Assembly: GCF_042653205.1 (NCBI RefSeq)
Contig: NZ_JBHSHY010000001.1
Location: 372,001-436,000 of the forward strand
Length of the DNA stretch: 64,000 nt
Direction: 5' to 3'
Source of the DNA: Paenibacillus_Z sp042653205
Lineage (GTDB): Bacteria > Bacillota > Bacilli > Paenibacillales > Paenibacillaceae
The notes under the pieces are model-generated. The model saw only the letters and a program-made list of their open reading frames with translations. It ran no database searches and was not told where the DNA came from. The position numbers and the translations under genes were made by a program. Below, piece by piece: positions 27,838-36,588 of this stretch; the first letter of the stretch is position 1; every line of letters begins with the position of its first letter.

Positions 27838-28073
27838 TGCAAATTTTGAACGTATGCTTATTTCTAGCGCTCGTGTCCGCCGTGTCGATTATCCAAGTTC
27901 GCTCTCTATTCCGTAAACGTGAACGGTCGGCGGCCATCGTCTATCTTGGACTTATGTCCGCTGCAGTCCTGATGTACGCGATTGTCATCTTGAGCAAGAA
28001 GCTCCCCTTTAGTCCCTTGAGTATTTTAACGCTTCCTTTCGAACAGATCGGGAAGTTTCTCATCCGTTCCTAA
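27837..28073 (+). CDS. small two-helix membrane protein, probable D subunit of a germinant receptor
   Basis: A 78-residue protein whose ATG overlaps the C-subunit stop (TAATG). It has two membrane segments (residues 1-20, NVCLFLALVSAVSIIQV, and 33-52, IVYLGLMSAAVLMYAIVIL) joined by a basic loop (RSLFRKRERS). Small D proteins of this size and shape are known beside some Bacillus gerA-type operons and modulate germination. Identity is inferred from size, topology and position; operon 1 has no such gene. Confidence 0.8.
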   Translation: MQILNVCLFLALVSAVSIIQVRSLFRKRERSAAIVYLGLMSAAVLMYAIVILSKKLPFSPLSILTLPFEQIGKFLIRS

Positions 28074-28243
28074 CCTGACATCGCTGCCGACGGCCGATCG
28101 TTCCATGATCGCTTCGGGAAGACGCTCTCTTGTTCAGCGCCAAACGCAACGTGAACGGCGGGTGCCGTGCCCCGCTCGGAAGTCCGCTCATATCCTACAG
28201 TGAATGCCTATGGCAGACATCGACCTAAGGAGCTGAAGGACAT

Positions 28244-29257
28244 TTGAGAATTGCGCAAATCTCGACGAACACGATTTCCGTTCCGCCGAAGAAGTACGGA
28301 GGAACGCAGCGCGACGTGCATTATTTGACAGAGGAGCTGGTCAGGCGGGGGCACGAGGTGTTCCTGTTCGCCAAGAAAGGCTCGACGTCGAACGCGACCC
28401 AAACGTTCGAGTACGACTCGAACGATCGGACCAAGCAGTTGGACTTCATCATCCGGAACATGCCGCCGGACATCGACATCATCCATGACCATTACGGCAT
28501 CGTGGCCAAGGCGAATCCGCCGATCCCGACCATCTGCCAGTCCCATTCCAAGTGGATACGATCGAACGTGCAGATTAGAGTCTACGTGAGCAAATTCATT
28601 TTGCGGAAGTACGGCAAGGGGAAGGGCTACGCCGTCTACAACGGCATGCGCATGGACGATTACACGTTCAAGAAGAAGAAGCAGAAATATTTGCTCTTCC
28701 TCGGCAGATTAATCAAAGAGAAAGGCGTCCACCTGGCCATCAAGGTGGCCAAGAAGACGGGCCGCAAGCTTATCATCGCCGGCACGCTGAACGACCGGAA
28801 GTACTATAACGCCAAGATCAAACCGCATCTGGGCAAAAAAATCCGTTACGTCGGCGCCGTCGGCGGCGCCCGCAAGCGCAGGCTGCTGGCCAACGCGCAC
28901 TGCGTCCTGTTCACGTCGACCTGGGATGAGCCGTTCGGGCTCGTCCTCGTCGAAGCGATGGCGAGCGGCACGCCCGTGCTCGGCTTCCGCCGCGGCGCCG
29001 TGCCCGAGGTGCTGCGCGGCATGCCGCGGCTCGTGTGCAACACGACGACCGGCATGGCGGCGAAAGTTCGCAATCGCCATCGGCTCCCCAGCGCCCGCAG
29101 GCTCCGGCGGTATGCCCGGACTCGTTACTCCGAACAGAACATGACGAACGCATTTCTGAAGCTGTATCGGAGAGTCCTCAACAAGAAGCTCTATAAAATC
29201 AAGAAAAACACGCTATGGAACCGGCGCAAAGCTAAATTGGGGATGAATCGGAAATGA
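28244..29257 (+). CDS. family 4 glycosyltransferase
   Basis: A 337-residue GT-B glycosyltransferase. The acceptor domain starts RIAQISTNTISVPPKKYGGTQRDVHYL; the donor domain has LLFLGRLIKEKGVHLAIKVA and the E-x7-E motif EPFGLVLVEAMASGTPVLG near residues 230-245. The last 60 residues are strikingly basic (KKLYKIKKNTLWNRRKAK). The start is an unusual TTG at 28244, close after GGAGCTGAAGGA. It overlaps the next glycosyltransferase by 4 bases. A role in spore-surface glycosylation is suggested only by nearby germination genes. Confidence 0.9.
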   Translation: MRIAQISTNTISVPPKKYGGTQRDVHYLTEELVRRGHEVFLFAKKGSTSNATQTFEYDSNDRTKQLDFIIRNMPPDIDIIHDHYGIVAKANPPIPTICQSHSKWIRSNVQIRVYVSKFILRKYGKGKGYAVYNGMRMDDYTFKKKKQKYLLFLGRLIKEKGVHLAIKVAKKTGRKLIIAGTLNDRKYYNAKIKPHLGKKIRYVGAVGGARKRRLLANAHCVLFTSTWDEPFGLVLVEAMASGTPVLGFRRGAVPEVLRGMPRLVCNTTTGMAAKVRNRHRLPSARRLRRYARTRYSEQNMTNAFLKLYRRVLNKKLYKIKKNTLWNRRKAKLGMNRK

Positions 29258-29943
29258 TTACCGTGATCGCGTGCACGATACGGTCGTCGTATATCGACAA
29301 TGTGTTTAATAATTACGATCGCCAGCGCTGGAAGAACAAAAAAATGATTATCGTCCTAAACAATGACAACATGGACATCGAAGTCTACAAGGAGCGGGCA
29401 AGCCAATATCCGCCGGGCGAAATCACGGTCTATCAGCTGCCGCAGAAATACCGGCTCGGAAAATGCCTGAATTATGCGATCAAGCGGGCGGACAACGGCC
29501 TCATCGCCAAGTTCGACGACGACGATTACTACGGCCCGAAGTTTCTGCGGGAAGCTGCGCGCGCAATCAAGCACGGCAGAGCCCCCATCGTCGGCAAGCA
29601 CACGGCTTACCTCTACTTCAAAGCTAAACGAGCGTTGATGGTATTTCGTAGAGGCGGCGAATGGAAATACAAGCGCCATCTCAAAGGCGGATCGTTTGTG
29701 TTTCGCAAATCGGTTTGGCGGCGGGTCAAGTTTCCCGCGAACCGGAAAGCCGGTACGGATTCAAGGTGGCTCTCTCGCTGCCTTCGGCGGGGCTTTCGCG
29801 CCTTTTCCGTTTCCAAACGGCACTATGTCTGCATCCGCCGAAAAAATTGGAACAGCCATACTCAAAAGAAGAGTACGCGTTCGTACATGCGGCGATGCAG
29901 GCTCGTACGCCGAACAACGAAATTCCAACGTTATGTCAATTAG
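29254..29943 (+). CDS. family 2 glycosyltransferase, small and basic
   Basis: A 229-residue GT-A-like glycosyltransferase. It opens MITVIACTIRSSYIDNVFNNY, has LGKCLNYAIKRADNGLIAKFDDDDYYGP with the DDDD metal/nucleotide motif near residue 90, and GGSFVFRKSVW near 150. The C-terminal third is dominated by Lys and Arg. It is coupled by an ATGA overlap to the preceding GT4 gene, so the two probably build the same glycan. Confidence 0.88.
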   Translation: MITVIACTIRSSYIDNVFNNYDRQRWKNKKMIIVLNNDNMDIEVYKERASQYPPGEITVYQLPQKYRLGKCLNYAIKRADNGLIAKFDDDDYYGPKFLREAARAIKHGRAPIVGKHTAYLYFKAKRALMVFRRGGEWKYKRHLKGGSFVFRKSVWRRVKFPANRKAGTDSRWLSRCLRRGFRAFSVSKRHYVCIRRKNWNSHTQKKSTRSYMRRCRLVRRTTKFQRYVN

Positions 29944-30015
29944 CAGCCGTCGCAGCCGTGCGCCGCTCGATATGAGCGTATCCTATCCGAGATGAACAAA
30001 GGCTGCCGGTCGTAT

Positions 30016-30064
30016 TGGAAAAAGCACCTCCGATCGTTAGCGCTACCCTAACGATCGGAGGTGC
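30016..30064 (-). terminator. strong terminator between convergent genes
   Basis: GCACCTCCGATCGTTAG pairs perfectly with CTAACGATCGGAGGTGC around a 7-base loop. The T-run (TTTTTCC) follows on the minus strand, so it mainly ends the GH4 gene; the stem can also block the glycosyltransferase transcript. Confidence 0.9.
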
Positions 30065-30086
30065 GATTCACTTAGCCGGCTGCCTG

Positions 30087-31406
30087 TTAATTCACATGAT
30101 TGAACTGCGGCAGATACGCCCGGTTGGCTTCGAACATCTCGTCGACCATGGATTTGATCTCGCTCAAGCTAAGCACGGCCGACGTCAAGGGATCGAAGCA
30201 TACCGCATGGAAGATCTTCCTCGGATCCCCGGTCAGGGCGCCTTCGACGGCCATCTCCTCGCATCTCGCGCTAATATTCGTCAAGGTCGCCAGTTGGGCC
30301 GGCAGCGCACCCACGTGAATGGGCTCGAGTCCTTTTTTGGATGCCAATACGGGGACCTCGACGCAGCAGCCGTCCGGCAAGTTATCGATCAGGTTCGTAT
30401 TGCGGACATTGCCGTTAAACTTGAATAACGTCCCGTCCCCGATCGTGGCATTGAAGATCGAAGCAGCATACTCCTCGCCCCTCTTCAAATCGATGGGGGC
30501 GTCCGTCCAGCGCTGCATCTGCGCTCTCCAGTCGCTCTGCCGCTTCTCGTAGCCTTTGACGATATACGCGTATTCGCCGGGATTCCAGCCCGTTCCGTGC
30601 GTGCAGTATTTCTCGATCAAATCGGGCCGCTTGCGGAACCAGGCGTTGTACTCCGAGTTATGGCCGCTGGATTCGGTCACGTAATAGTCGAGATGAAGAA
30701 ACATTTCGTTTCTGACTTGCTCCTCATTATAAATCTTGGGATCGTTCATCGCCTCCCGAATGAGCGGATAGGCGTCTTGGCCGTTCCACCGAAAGTCCAA
30801 ATAAAACGCCTGATGGTTAATGCCCGCGCACAGATAAGTAATCTCATCCTTCGGCGCGCCGATCCATCTAGCCAGCATGGCGGCCGTCCCTTGAACGCTA
30901 TGGCACAGCCCCGTCACGGTGACGTTCGTCTCGCTCTGCACCGCTCTGCACAACATTGCCATCGGATTCGTATAGTTCAGCACGATGGCTTGCGGGCAAT
31001 ACCGCTCGATATCGCGGCAGATGTCCAGCATGACCGGGATCGTCCGCAGCGCCCGGAAGATGCCCGACGGGCCCCGGGTATCGCCGACATTGATATCGAC
31101 GCCGTATTTCTTGGGGATTTCGATATCTTTGCGCCATACGTCCAGTCCGCCGGCCAGAATCGTGCATACGACCCCGTCCGCTCCGGGCAGCGCTTCCTTT
31201 CTGTCCGTATGCGCTTCCACTTGCGCGCGATATTGACCGGCGGCGATTATCTTCTCCACCGTCTTCTTCGCGTAGCCGAGACGCTCTTCGTCAATATCGA
31301 CCAGCGCGATCGTACACGCCTCGAACGCGGGAAACGTAAGCAGATCGCGAACGAGATTTTTGGTGAAGACGAGACTGCCCGCTCCGATAAAAACGATTTT
31401 TTTCAT
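30087..31406 (-). CDS. melA: GH4 family alpha-galactosidase (MelA type)
   Basis: A 439-residue NAD- and metal-dependent glycosidase. The Rossmann start is IVFIGAGSLVFTKNLVRDLL; GDTRGPSGIFRALRTIP, LNYTNPMAMLC, GLCHS (metal-binding Cys/His) and AGINHQAFYL follow in the order found in GH4 alpha-galactosidases. No signal peptide, so cytoplasmic. It lies 50 bases after the last permease of an ABC operon with an AraC-type regulator, fitting uptake and hydrolysis of melibiose or raffinose sugars. Family assignment is firm; galactoside specificity is inferred. Confidence 0.9.
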   Translation of the reverse strand: MKKIVFIGAGSLVFTKNLVRDLLTFPAFEACTIALVDIDEERLGYAKKTVEKIIAAGQYRAQVEAHTDRKEALPGADGVVCTILAGGLDVWRKDIEIPKKYGVDINVGDTRGPSGIFRALRTIPVMLDICRDIERYCPQAIVLNYTNPMAMLCRAVQSETNVTVTGLCHSVQGTAAMLARWIGAPKDEITYLCAGINHQAFYLDFRWNGQDAYPLIREAMNDPKIYNEEQVRNEMFLHLDYYVTESSGHNSEYNAWFRKRPDLIEKYCTHGTGWNPGEYAYIVKGYEKRQSDWRAQMQRWTDAPIDLKRGEEYAASIFNATIGDGTLFKFNGNVRNTNLIDNLPDGCCVEVPVLASKKGLEPIHVGALPAQLATLTNISARCEEMAVEGALTGDPRKIFHAVCFDPLTSAVLSLSEIKSMVDEMFEANRAYLPQFNHVN

Positions 31407-31455
31407 GATCGATCCTCCCTTGGGATAACGTAGCTAATGCCGGCAGGACGCCGGG

Positions 31456-32325
31456 TCATCCTTTGATGCCCGTCGTGGATATCCCTTGAATAAAGGTACG
31501 CTGGGCGAAGAAAAACAGAACGATGATCGGCAGCGTCGCGACGGTCGAAGCCGCCATCAGCATCCCCCACCGGGTGCCGTACTGACCGATGAATTGCTGC
31601 AGGCCAAGCGAAACCGTGAACTTCGTCTCATCGCTCAAATAAATCAACGGCCCCATAAAATCGTTCCAGTTGTTGATGAACGTGAATAACGCCACCGTCG
31701 CGAGCGCGGGCTTGGCCAGAGGAAGAATGATTTGCCAGAACGTCCGGAATTCCGAGCAGCCGTCAATCTTCGCCGCCTCGGATAATTCGTGCGGGATCGT
31801 CAGGAAGAATTGCCTCAGCAAGAAGATGAAGAACGCCCCGCCGAAAAAAGCCGGTATGATGAGCGGCTTGAAGGTACCCACCCACCCGATTTTCTTGAAC
31901 AGCACGAAGATCGGAATCATCGTCACCTGGGAGGGCAGCATCATGGTGCTGAGCATGACGATGAACAGCGCATTGCGCCCCGGCCATTGGATTCTGGCGA
32001 ATCCGTAAGCGACCAGCGCCGAGGACGCGCATGTGCCGGCCATGGCCCAGATACAAATCGTCAGCGTGTTGGTGACATACTTGCCGAACGGCACGAACGT
32101 CAGCGCTTCCGGGAAGTTGGACCATAAGTATCGATCCGGAATCCACTCCGGCGGCCAGACGAAGATCTGCGCTTCCGGTTTCAAGGCGGTAGACAGCATC
32201 CATACGAACGGAAATAGAAACGATAGGCCGAGCACGATCAAGCTGATATGGGTGATGAGATGCGCGATAGCTCCCCTGCTCCGCTTGCTGATACGATTCG
32301 ACCCTTCCGCTCTGACCGCTAGCAT
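31456..32325 (-). CDS. carbohydrate ABC transporter permease (MalG-like)
   Basis: A 289-residue permease with the EAA loop SEAAKIDGCSEFRTFWQIILP and C-terminus QRTFIQGISTTGIKG. The early segment LKPEAQIFVWPPEWIP is typical of MsmG-type subunits. It follows the solute-binding protein gene, from which it is separated by a perfect hairpin. Confidence 0.93.
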   Translation of the reverse strand: MLAVRAEGSNRISKRSRGAIAHLITHISLIVLGLSFLFPFVWMLSTALKPEAQIFVWPPEWIPDRYLWSNFPEALTFVPFGKYVTNTLTICIWAMAGTCASSALVAYGFARIQWPGRNALFIVMLSTMMLPSQVTMIPIFVLFKKIGWVGTFKPLIIPAFFGGAFFIFLLRQFFLTIPHELSEAAKIDGCSEFRTFWQIILPLAKPALATVALFTFINNWNDFMGPLIYLSDETKFTVSLGLQQFIGQYGTRWGMLMAASTVATLPIIVLFFFAQRTFIQGISTTGIKG

Positions 32326-32356
32326 GCGATCACTCCTTTCACGACATCCGCGAATC

Positions 32357-32385
32357 GGGCGGAAGGAAGCTGCTTCCTTCCGCCC
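32357..32385 (-). terminator. perfect hairpin between solute-binding protein and permease
   Basis: GGGCGGAAGGAAG pairs perfectly with CTTCCTTCCGCCC around CTG, 12 bases after the binding-protein stop. There is no T-run, favouring mRNA 3'-end protection or partial attenuation. Confidence 0.75.
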
Positions 32386-32397
32386 GGCTTCGGAACG

Positions 32398-33774
32398 TTA
32401 TTTTTCTTTGGCGATCTCGGCTTCGACTTCCTTCTGCAGGTTCTCCAGCGCTTCCCGCGGATCCTTGTTCGCGGTCATGACGGATTCCTCTGCTTTCGCC
32501 GCCCGGTCCCAATAATACTGCTGCACCGGAATGACGGGCGTAATCTGCGCATTGGGGCTTCCGAGCAGCTCGACGAACGTTTTCCTGGCCGGAATTTCAT
32601 TGATGAAGTCCTGGTACGCCTGTTTCTCCGTAATGAGGGGCGAGGGCGGAATCCAGCCGCCTTTGGTCAGCATGCGGGCAGCCCAGTCTTCGTTATGGTA
32701 GCCGGTCAGCCACAGGATGAATTCCCACGCTTCCTTCGGATGTTTGGCCTTCTCGGGAATGATGTTGAAATTCCCGTTTACCCAGGTCGCATTTTCCTTG
32801 CCCGATCCTTCGGGGTAGGGGAGCGGCATAATGCCGTACTTCAGATCCGGCGCGTAGTTTTTCAAGTCTTCAAGCCGCCACATCCCGTCCATGGCGAAAA
32901 CCTGCTTGCCGCTTAGGAACGGCCATGCCGAATTCACGTTGGACGACATGCTCTTGTTAAAGGCGGCGACTTTCTTCGGATCGAACTTCTTGGCATAGGA
33001 TTGGAACCATTCCAGCGTCTTCAAGTTGTTCGGATCGGTTGCCGTCGGGTTGCCATCCGGATCCGCCCATTTCCCGCCGAACGACGGGGTCCACATCGTA
33101 AGACCGCTCGGCATGTAGCCGACGCGCTGTATGAATCCGCGGCTGTCCGTCTGCCACAATTTGTCCTGCATCGCGTCAAGCTCTTCGATCGTCTTCGGCG
33201 GCTTCTCCGGATCGAATCCTGCTTCCGTCAGAATCTCCTTGTTGTAGTACATGGCAAACGAATTCATGGAGAATGGAATCGCATACATATGTCCGTCGTA
33301 TTTGCCGATGTCTCTTACGGTCGGATACATCCAAGCTTCCATATCCGGCGCGTCCGCTTGGATATAGGGGTCGAGCGAGGCAATAGCCCCCTTCTTCGCC
33401 CACGACGGAATGATCTGATTCCACTGCGTCATGACATCCGGCGGGTCGCCTCCGGCTTGCGCGGTGAGAAATTTGGCGTTGGCATCCCCGGTAATGGACA
33501 GCGCGTTCACATGGATGCCCGGATGCGACTTGTTAAATTCATCGACAAGACTATCGATCAGTTTCTTCCAATCGCTCGTCCACATATGCCAATATGTAAC
33601 TTCAACGACCTTGCCGTCCCCTGTGCTCCCGGCATCGGCAGCTTGGTTGTCGGCGGCGCCGGTAGCGTTCGGTTCGCCCTCCGCGGCCGAGTTCGTGCCG
33701 GACGAAGAGCAGGCGGCTATACTGGCGGACAGGGCGGCAATAAGCGAAGCGGCGATCCATCTATTGCGTTTCAT
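32398..33774 (-). CDS. extracellular solute-binding lipoprotein
   Basis: A 458-residue family-1 solute-binding protein. Lipobox SIAAC (Cys near 22), then a Ser/Ala/Asp-rich linker and VTYWHMWTSDWKKLIDSLVDEFNKSHP. Also SFAMYYNKEILTEAGFDPEKPPKT and KQVFAMDGMWRLEDLKNYAP. The order permease-binding protein-permease differs from the usual binding protein first. Its GH4 neighbour suggests alpha-galactosides as ligand. Confidence 0.92.
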   Translation of the reverse strand: MKRNRWIAASLIAALSASIAACSSSGTNSAAEGEPNATGAADNQAADAGSTGDGKVVEVTYWHMWTSDWKKLIDSLVDEFNKSHPGIHVNALSITGDANAKFLTAQAGGDPPDVMTQWNQIIPSWAKKGAIASLDPYIQADAPDMEAWMYPTVRDIGKYDGHMYAIPFSMNSFAMYYNKEILTEAGFDPEKPPKTIEELDAMQDKLWQTDSRGFIQRVGYMPSGLTMWTPSFGGKWADPDGNPTATDPNNLKTLEWFQSYAKKFDPKKVAAFNKSMSSNVNSAWPFLSGKQVFAMDGMWRLEDLKNYAPDLKYGIMPLPYPEGSGKENATWVNGNFNIIPEKAKHPKEAWEFILWLTGYHNEDWAARMLTKGGWIPPSPLITEKQAYQDFINEIPARKTFVELLGSPNAQITPVIPVQQYYWDRAAKAEESVMTANKDPREALENLQKEVEAEIAKEK

Positions 33775-33796
33775 CGATCTACACCTCCGGTATCGT

Positions 33797-34741
33797 CTAT
33801 CTTTCTCCTCCGTAGAACACCCAGCGGGCGGAACTTCTGAAGACGAGCAGCGTCACGGCCATGATGAGCAGGAATAAGATCCAGGCCATGGCCGAGGCAA
33901 GTCCCATGTGGAAGTAAGAGAAGGCGTTCTTGTAGAGATACAGCGAATAGAACAAGGTAGAGTCGTTTGGGCCACCGGATGTAATAATATACGCCTGCGT
34001 GAAATACTGAAACGATCCGATCAGACCCATGATCAGATTGAAGAAGATGACCGGGCTTATCATCGGCAGCGTGATATAGACGATCTTATGCCACCAGACG
34101 GCTCCGTCGATTTGCGCCGATTCGTACATCTCCTGCGGGATATCCTGCAGGCCGGCCAGATAGATGATCATCGAGCCGCCGACGCCCCAGAGCCCCATCA
34201 CGATCAGGGCGGGCTTGGACCATGCCGGATCGACCAGCCATCCCGGGCCGGCAATGCCGACGGCGTTCAGCATGCTGTTGACCAGCCCGAACTGCGGATC
34301 GAACAGCCACAGCCATAAGATGGAGGACGCCACGACGGGAACGATGCTGGGCAAATAAAAGATCGTTCTGTAGACGGCCATGCCTTTGATCTTGATGTTC
34401 AGCAGCAGCGCCAAGGCGACACCGAACACGATGCCGAGCGGAACCGCGAATACGGTGTAGTAGATCGTGTTGCCGATCGATTTCCAAAACAGTACGTCTT
34501 TGACCAATTGCGTGAAATTGCTGGCGCCCACCCACACGGGCGAGCTTACCGCATCGTAATTCGTGAAGCTGTAATACAAGGACAGGACAAACGGAATCAA
34601 GGAGAACACGGCAAACCCGATCAACCACGGCGAAACGAAGAACAGGCCGTTCCTGAGATTTTTTTTCGCCATGCGGCTCATCTTGTCGGAGGTTGTACGA
34701 AGTTGCGCCTCGTCTCCAATCGCGGTCCTTGCGCTCGTCAA
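33797..34741 (-). CDS. sugar ABC transporter permease (MalF-like)
   Basis: A 314-residue permease; NGLFFVSPWLIGFAVFSLIP and the EAA loop ESAQIDGAVWWHKIVYITLP identify it. A TTG start at 34741 is supported by GGGAGGTGAT 4-8 bases upstream. It is the first transporter gene after the AraC regulator gene on the same strand. Confidence 0.92.
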   Translation of the reverse strand: MTSARTAIGDEAQLRTTSDKMSRMAKKNLRNGLFFVSPWLIGFAVFSLIPFVLSLYYSFTNYDAVSSPVWVGASNFTQLVKDVLFWKSIGNTIYYTVFAVPLGIVFGVALALLLNIKIKGMAVYRTIFYLPSIVPVVASSILWLWLFDPQFGLVNSMLNAVGIAGPGWLVDPAWSKPALIVMGLWGVGGSMIIYLAGLQDIPQEMYESAQIDGAVWWHKIVYITLPMISPVIFFNLIMGLIGSFQYFTQAYIITSGGPNDSTLFYSLYLYKNAFSYFHMGLASAMAWILFLLIMAVTLLVFRSSARWVFYGGER

Positions 34742-34915
34742 GCGATCACCTCCCGGAAGCTAGCATTAAAGCGGTTACATGACGGCATATGAGACATTCA
34801 TAACCACATCGATCGGCCTCCTTCTTTCATGTATTTGGCTGACATGGCTATTTTACCCACATTGGGTTGACGGGTATTTATAAATAAACGGACACTCTTT
34901 GTAAAAAAGCACACT

Positions 34916-35710
34916 TTAATCCGGGTTACCGGCTTTATGGTCTCGCCGCCATAAGGACGGCGATGCGCCCGTCTCCTTCTGAAACCAGGCGGAGAAAGCG
35001 TGGATGCCGGGAAATCCGACCTGCTGGGCGATTTGCTGAATCGGTTTATCCGTCAATTGAAGCATGGTTTTGGCTTCCGACATGCGGTATTGCTGCAGAT
35101 ATTGCTTTGGCGACAAGCCATGGGCCTTTTTGAAAGCGGCGCGCAATCCGCTCTCGGACATATTCATCATCCGCGCCAGCTCGGATATCCGAATGTCCTT
35201 GTCGATGTTGGAGCGTATATACGCGGAGACGGTATCGAGCGTGACCCGGTTATCCTGGTGATCGATGCAGTCCAATAAAAATAACAAAAACAGCTGAACC
35301 CACGTTCGAACGAATTGGTTAAACAGCTTCGTCGCCCGCAAGGACGAGATATGGATCCATATGCTGAACAGTTTCTCGTACCGTTCCAGCGCATAGTACG
35401 CCAGGGGAACCATGCATAGTTGTTCTTCGTTGGTGATTTGATGAAAGAGCTGCCGAAGCTCCAAGGTCAACGGGTCCACTTGCAACACGGCGATGCGAAT
35501 CGGGGTATTGGAGCTGAAATCATGCGGCACCTCGGGGTTAATCAGAATGGCGTCTCCCTGCCGAAAGGATAAATACCGGTCTTCCGTACACACCGTCCCG
35601 CAGCCCAGCATCACGACGGCGATTTCAAAATGAGGATGCTTATGCATCCCCATTTTCCATCCGGACGGGTAATTATCGATCGCGGTGTAAAGCGACGGCA
35701 TCTCGTTCAT
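34916..35710 (-). CDS. AraC family regulator of the GH4/ABC operon
   Basis: About 264 residues: an N-terminal cupin-like sensor (MGMHKHPHFEIAVVMLG, FRQGDAILINPEVPHDF) and two C-terminal helix-turn-helix motifs (IRISELARMMNMSESGLRAAFKKAHGLSPKQYLQQYRM and PIQQIAQQVGFPGIHAFSAWFQKETGASPS). GAGGAGG places the start at tandem ATGs 35713/35710; the longer frame to 35899 is not protein-like. It lies directly upstream of the alpha-galactoside operon and is probably its activator, as MsmR/RafR are for theirs. Confidence 0.9.
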   Translation of the reverse strand: MNEMPSLYTAIDNYPSGWKMGMHKHPHFEIAVVMLGCGTVCTEDRYLSFRQGDAILINPEVPHDFSSNTPIRIAVLQVDPLTLELRQLFHQITNEEQLCMVPLAYYALERYEKLFSIWIHISSLRATKLFNQFVRTWVQLFLLFLLDCIDHQDNRVTLDTVSAYIRSNIDKDIRISELARMMNMSESGLRAAFKKAHGLSPKQYLQQYRMSEAKTMLQLTDKPIQQIAQQVGFPGIHAFSAWFQKETGASPSLWRRDHKAGNPD

Positions 35711-35930
35711 CATTTTCCTCCTCTTTTGCATCATTTTGTCATCGATCTCGAGTCGATCGCATCCTCTCGCCAAATCAGTCCAGAAATGCCTGCACGCAAC
35801 CTTATTCCTTTTCGCGCTTTTTTTGCCCGAACCCCCTTCGCGTGCACGCTCATTACCAGCGCGCATAGCAAAAAGTCGTGTTAGGCTCGCTCGCAACAAG
35901 CCTTACACGACGTTCGCTTGGGGTCACAAT

Positions 35931-35958
35931 AAAAAAGAGGCTGCCGGTTGGCAGCCTC
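35931..35958 (-). terminator. terminator of secreted protein copy 2
   Basis: GAGGCTGCC and GGCAGCCTC form a perfect 9-base stem with a 4-base loop; on the minus strand it is followed by TTTTTT. It lies 45 bases after the stop. Confidence 0.9.
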
Positions 35959-36003
35959 AATGCAGCGTATCCGTGCACGCTTCGCTATGCAGCGGAGCGC
36001 AGA

Positions 36004-36588
36004 TTACATCGGTTGAATAGGATCGCCCTTCAAGATGTCTTCCACTTCTTGGTAGCCATCCGGGTAGGCAAAGTTATATCGTGCCGGAAGCGCAAATACG
36101 TATTTATCGTTGCGCGTGAGTTCGCTTGGACCCATAGGCGCCGCACCGATGAAGAACTTCTCCTGCTGGAGCGCGTTCCATTGCGCGATCGTAAAGACAT
36201 AAATCGGGATGTCCTGTCTAGGCTTGTCAGCTGTCCATTCGGGATGGCGGATGCCGATCGACGCGCCGCTTTCGATAGCTTTGCCGTCTGCCGGATCTTG
36301 ACCGGTCCATTTGCCCGTTACGATCGTGTACCCTTTCCAACTAGCTGGCAGCGTGAAACGGAAACCATATTCGCTATTCTCATAAACGGTTTGATTGGCT
36401 GGGTCCACTGGATTCGCTTGTTCAACGGCGGCTGGTGCCGCTTGCTTCGCTTGATTCGTTTGTGCCACGACCGGTGCGGTTGGTTTCGCATGATTCGCTT
36501 TGTTTGCGGATACCACGGCCGGTACGGATATGGCAACGGCAGCTACCAGCAGCAGCAGCGCGGCGGCTCCTTTGTTTTTCTTTTTCAT
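36004..36588 (-). CDS. small secreted protein, duplicate copy 2
   Basis: A 194-residue paralogue of the protein at 5169-5753. The signal peptide and the globular domain from NSEYGFRFTLPASWKGY to the C-terminus are almost identical (one K/N change near residue 188), but the linker at 29-70 has been rewritten (KPTAPVVAQTNQAKQAAP). The 5' region is also partly conserved, including the GTAACGAAACC box. The pattern suggests duplication followed by linker drift or gene conversion of the domain. Function unknown. Confidence 0.85.
   Translation of the reverse strand: MKKKNKGAAALLLLVAAVAISVPAVVSANKANHAKPTAPVVAQTNQAKQAAPAAVEQANPVDPANQTVYENSEYGFRFTLPASWKGYTIVTGKWTGQDPADGKAIESGASIGIRHPEWTADKPRQDIPIYVFTIAQWNALQQEKFFIGAAPMGPSELTRNDKYVFALPARYNFAYPDGYQEVEDILKGDPIQPM

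Noticed and set aside
34742..34915. Tiny ATG frame with GGAGG (near 34813) before the alpha-galactoside operon
   Set aside because: Only three codons long; no support as a leader peptide.
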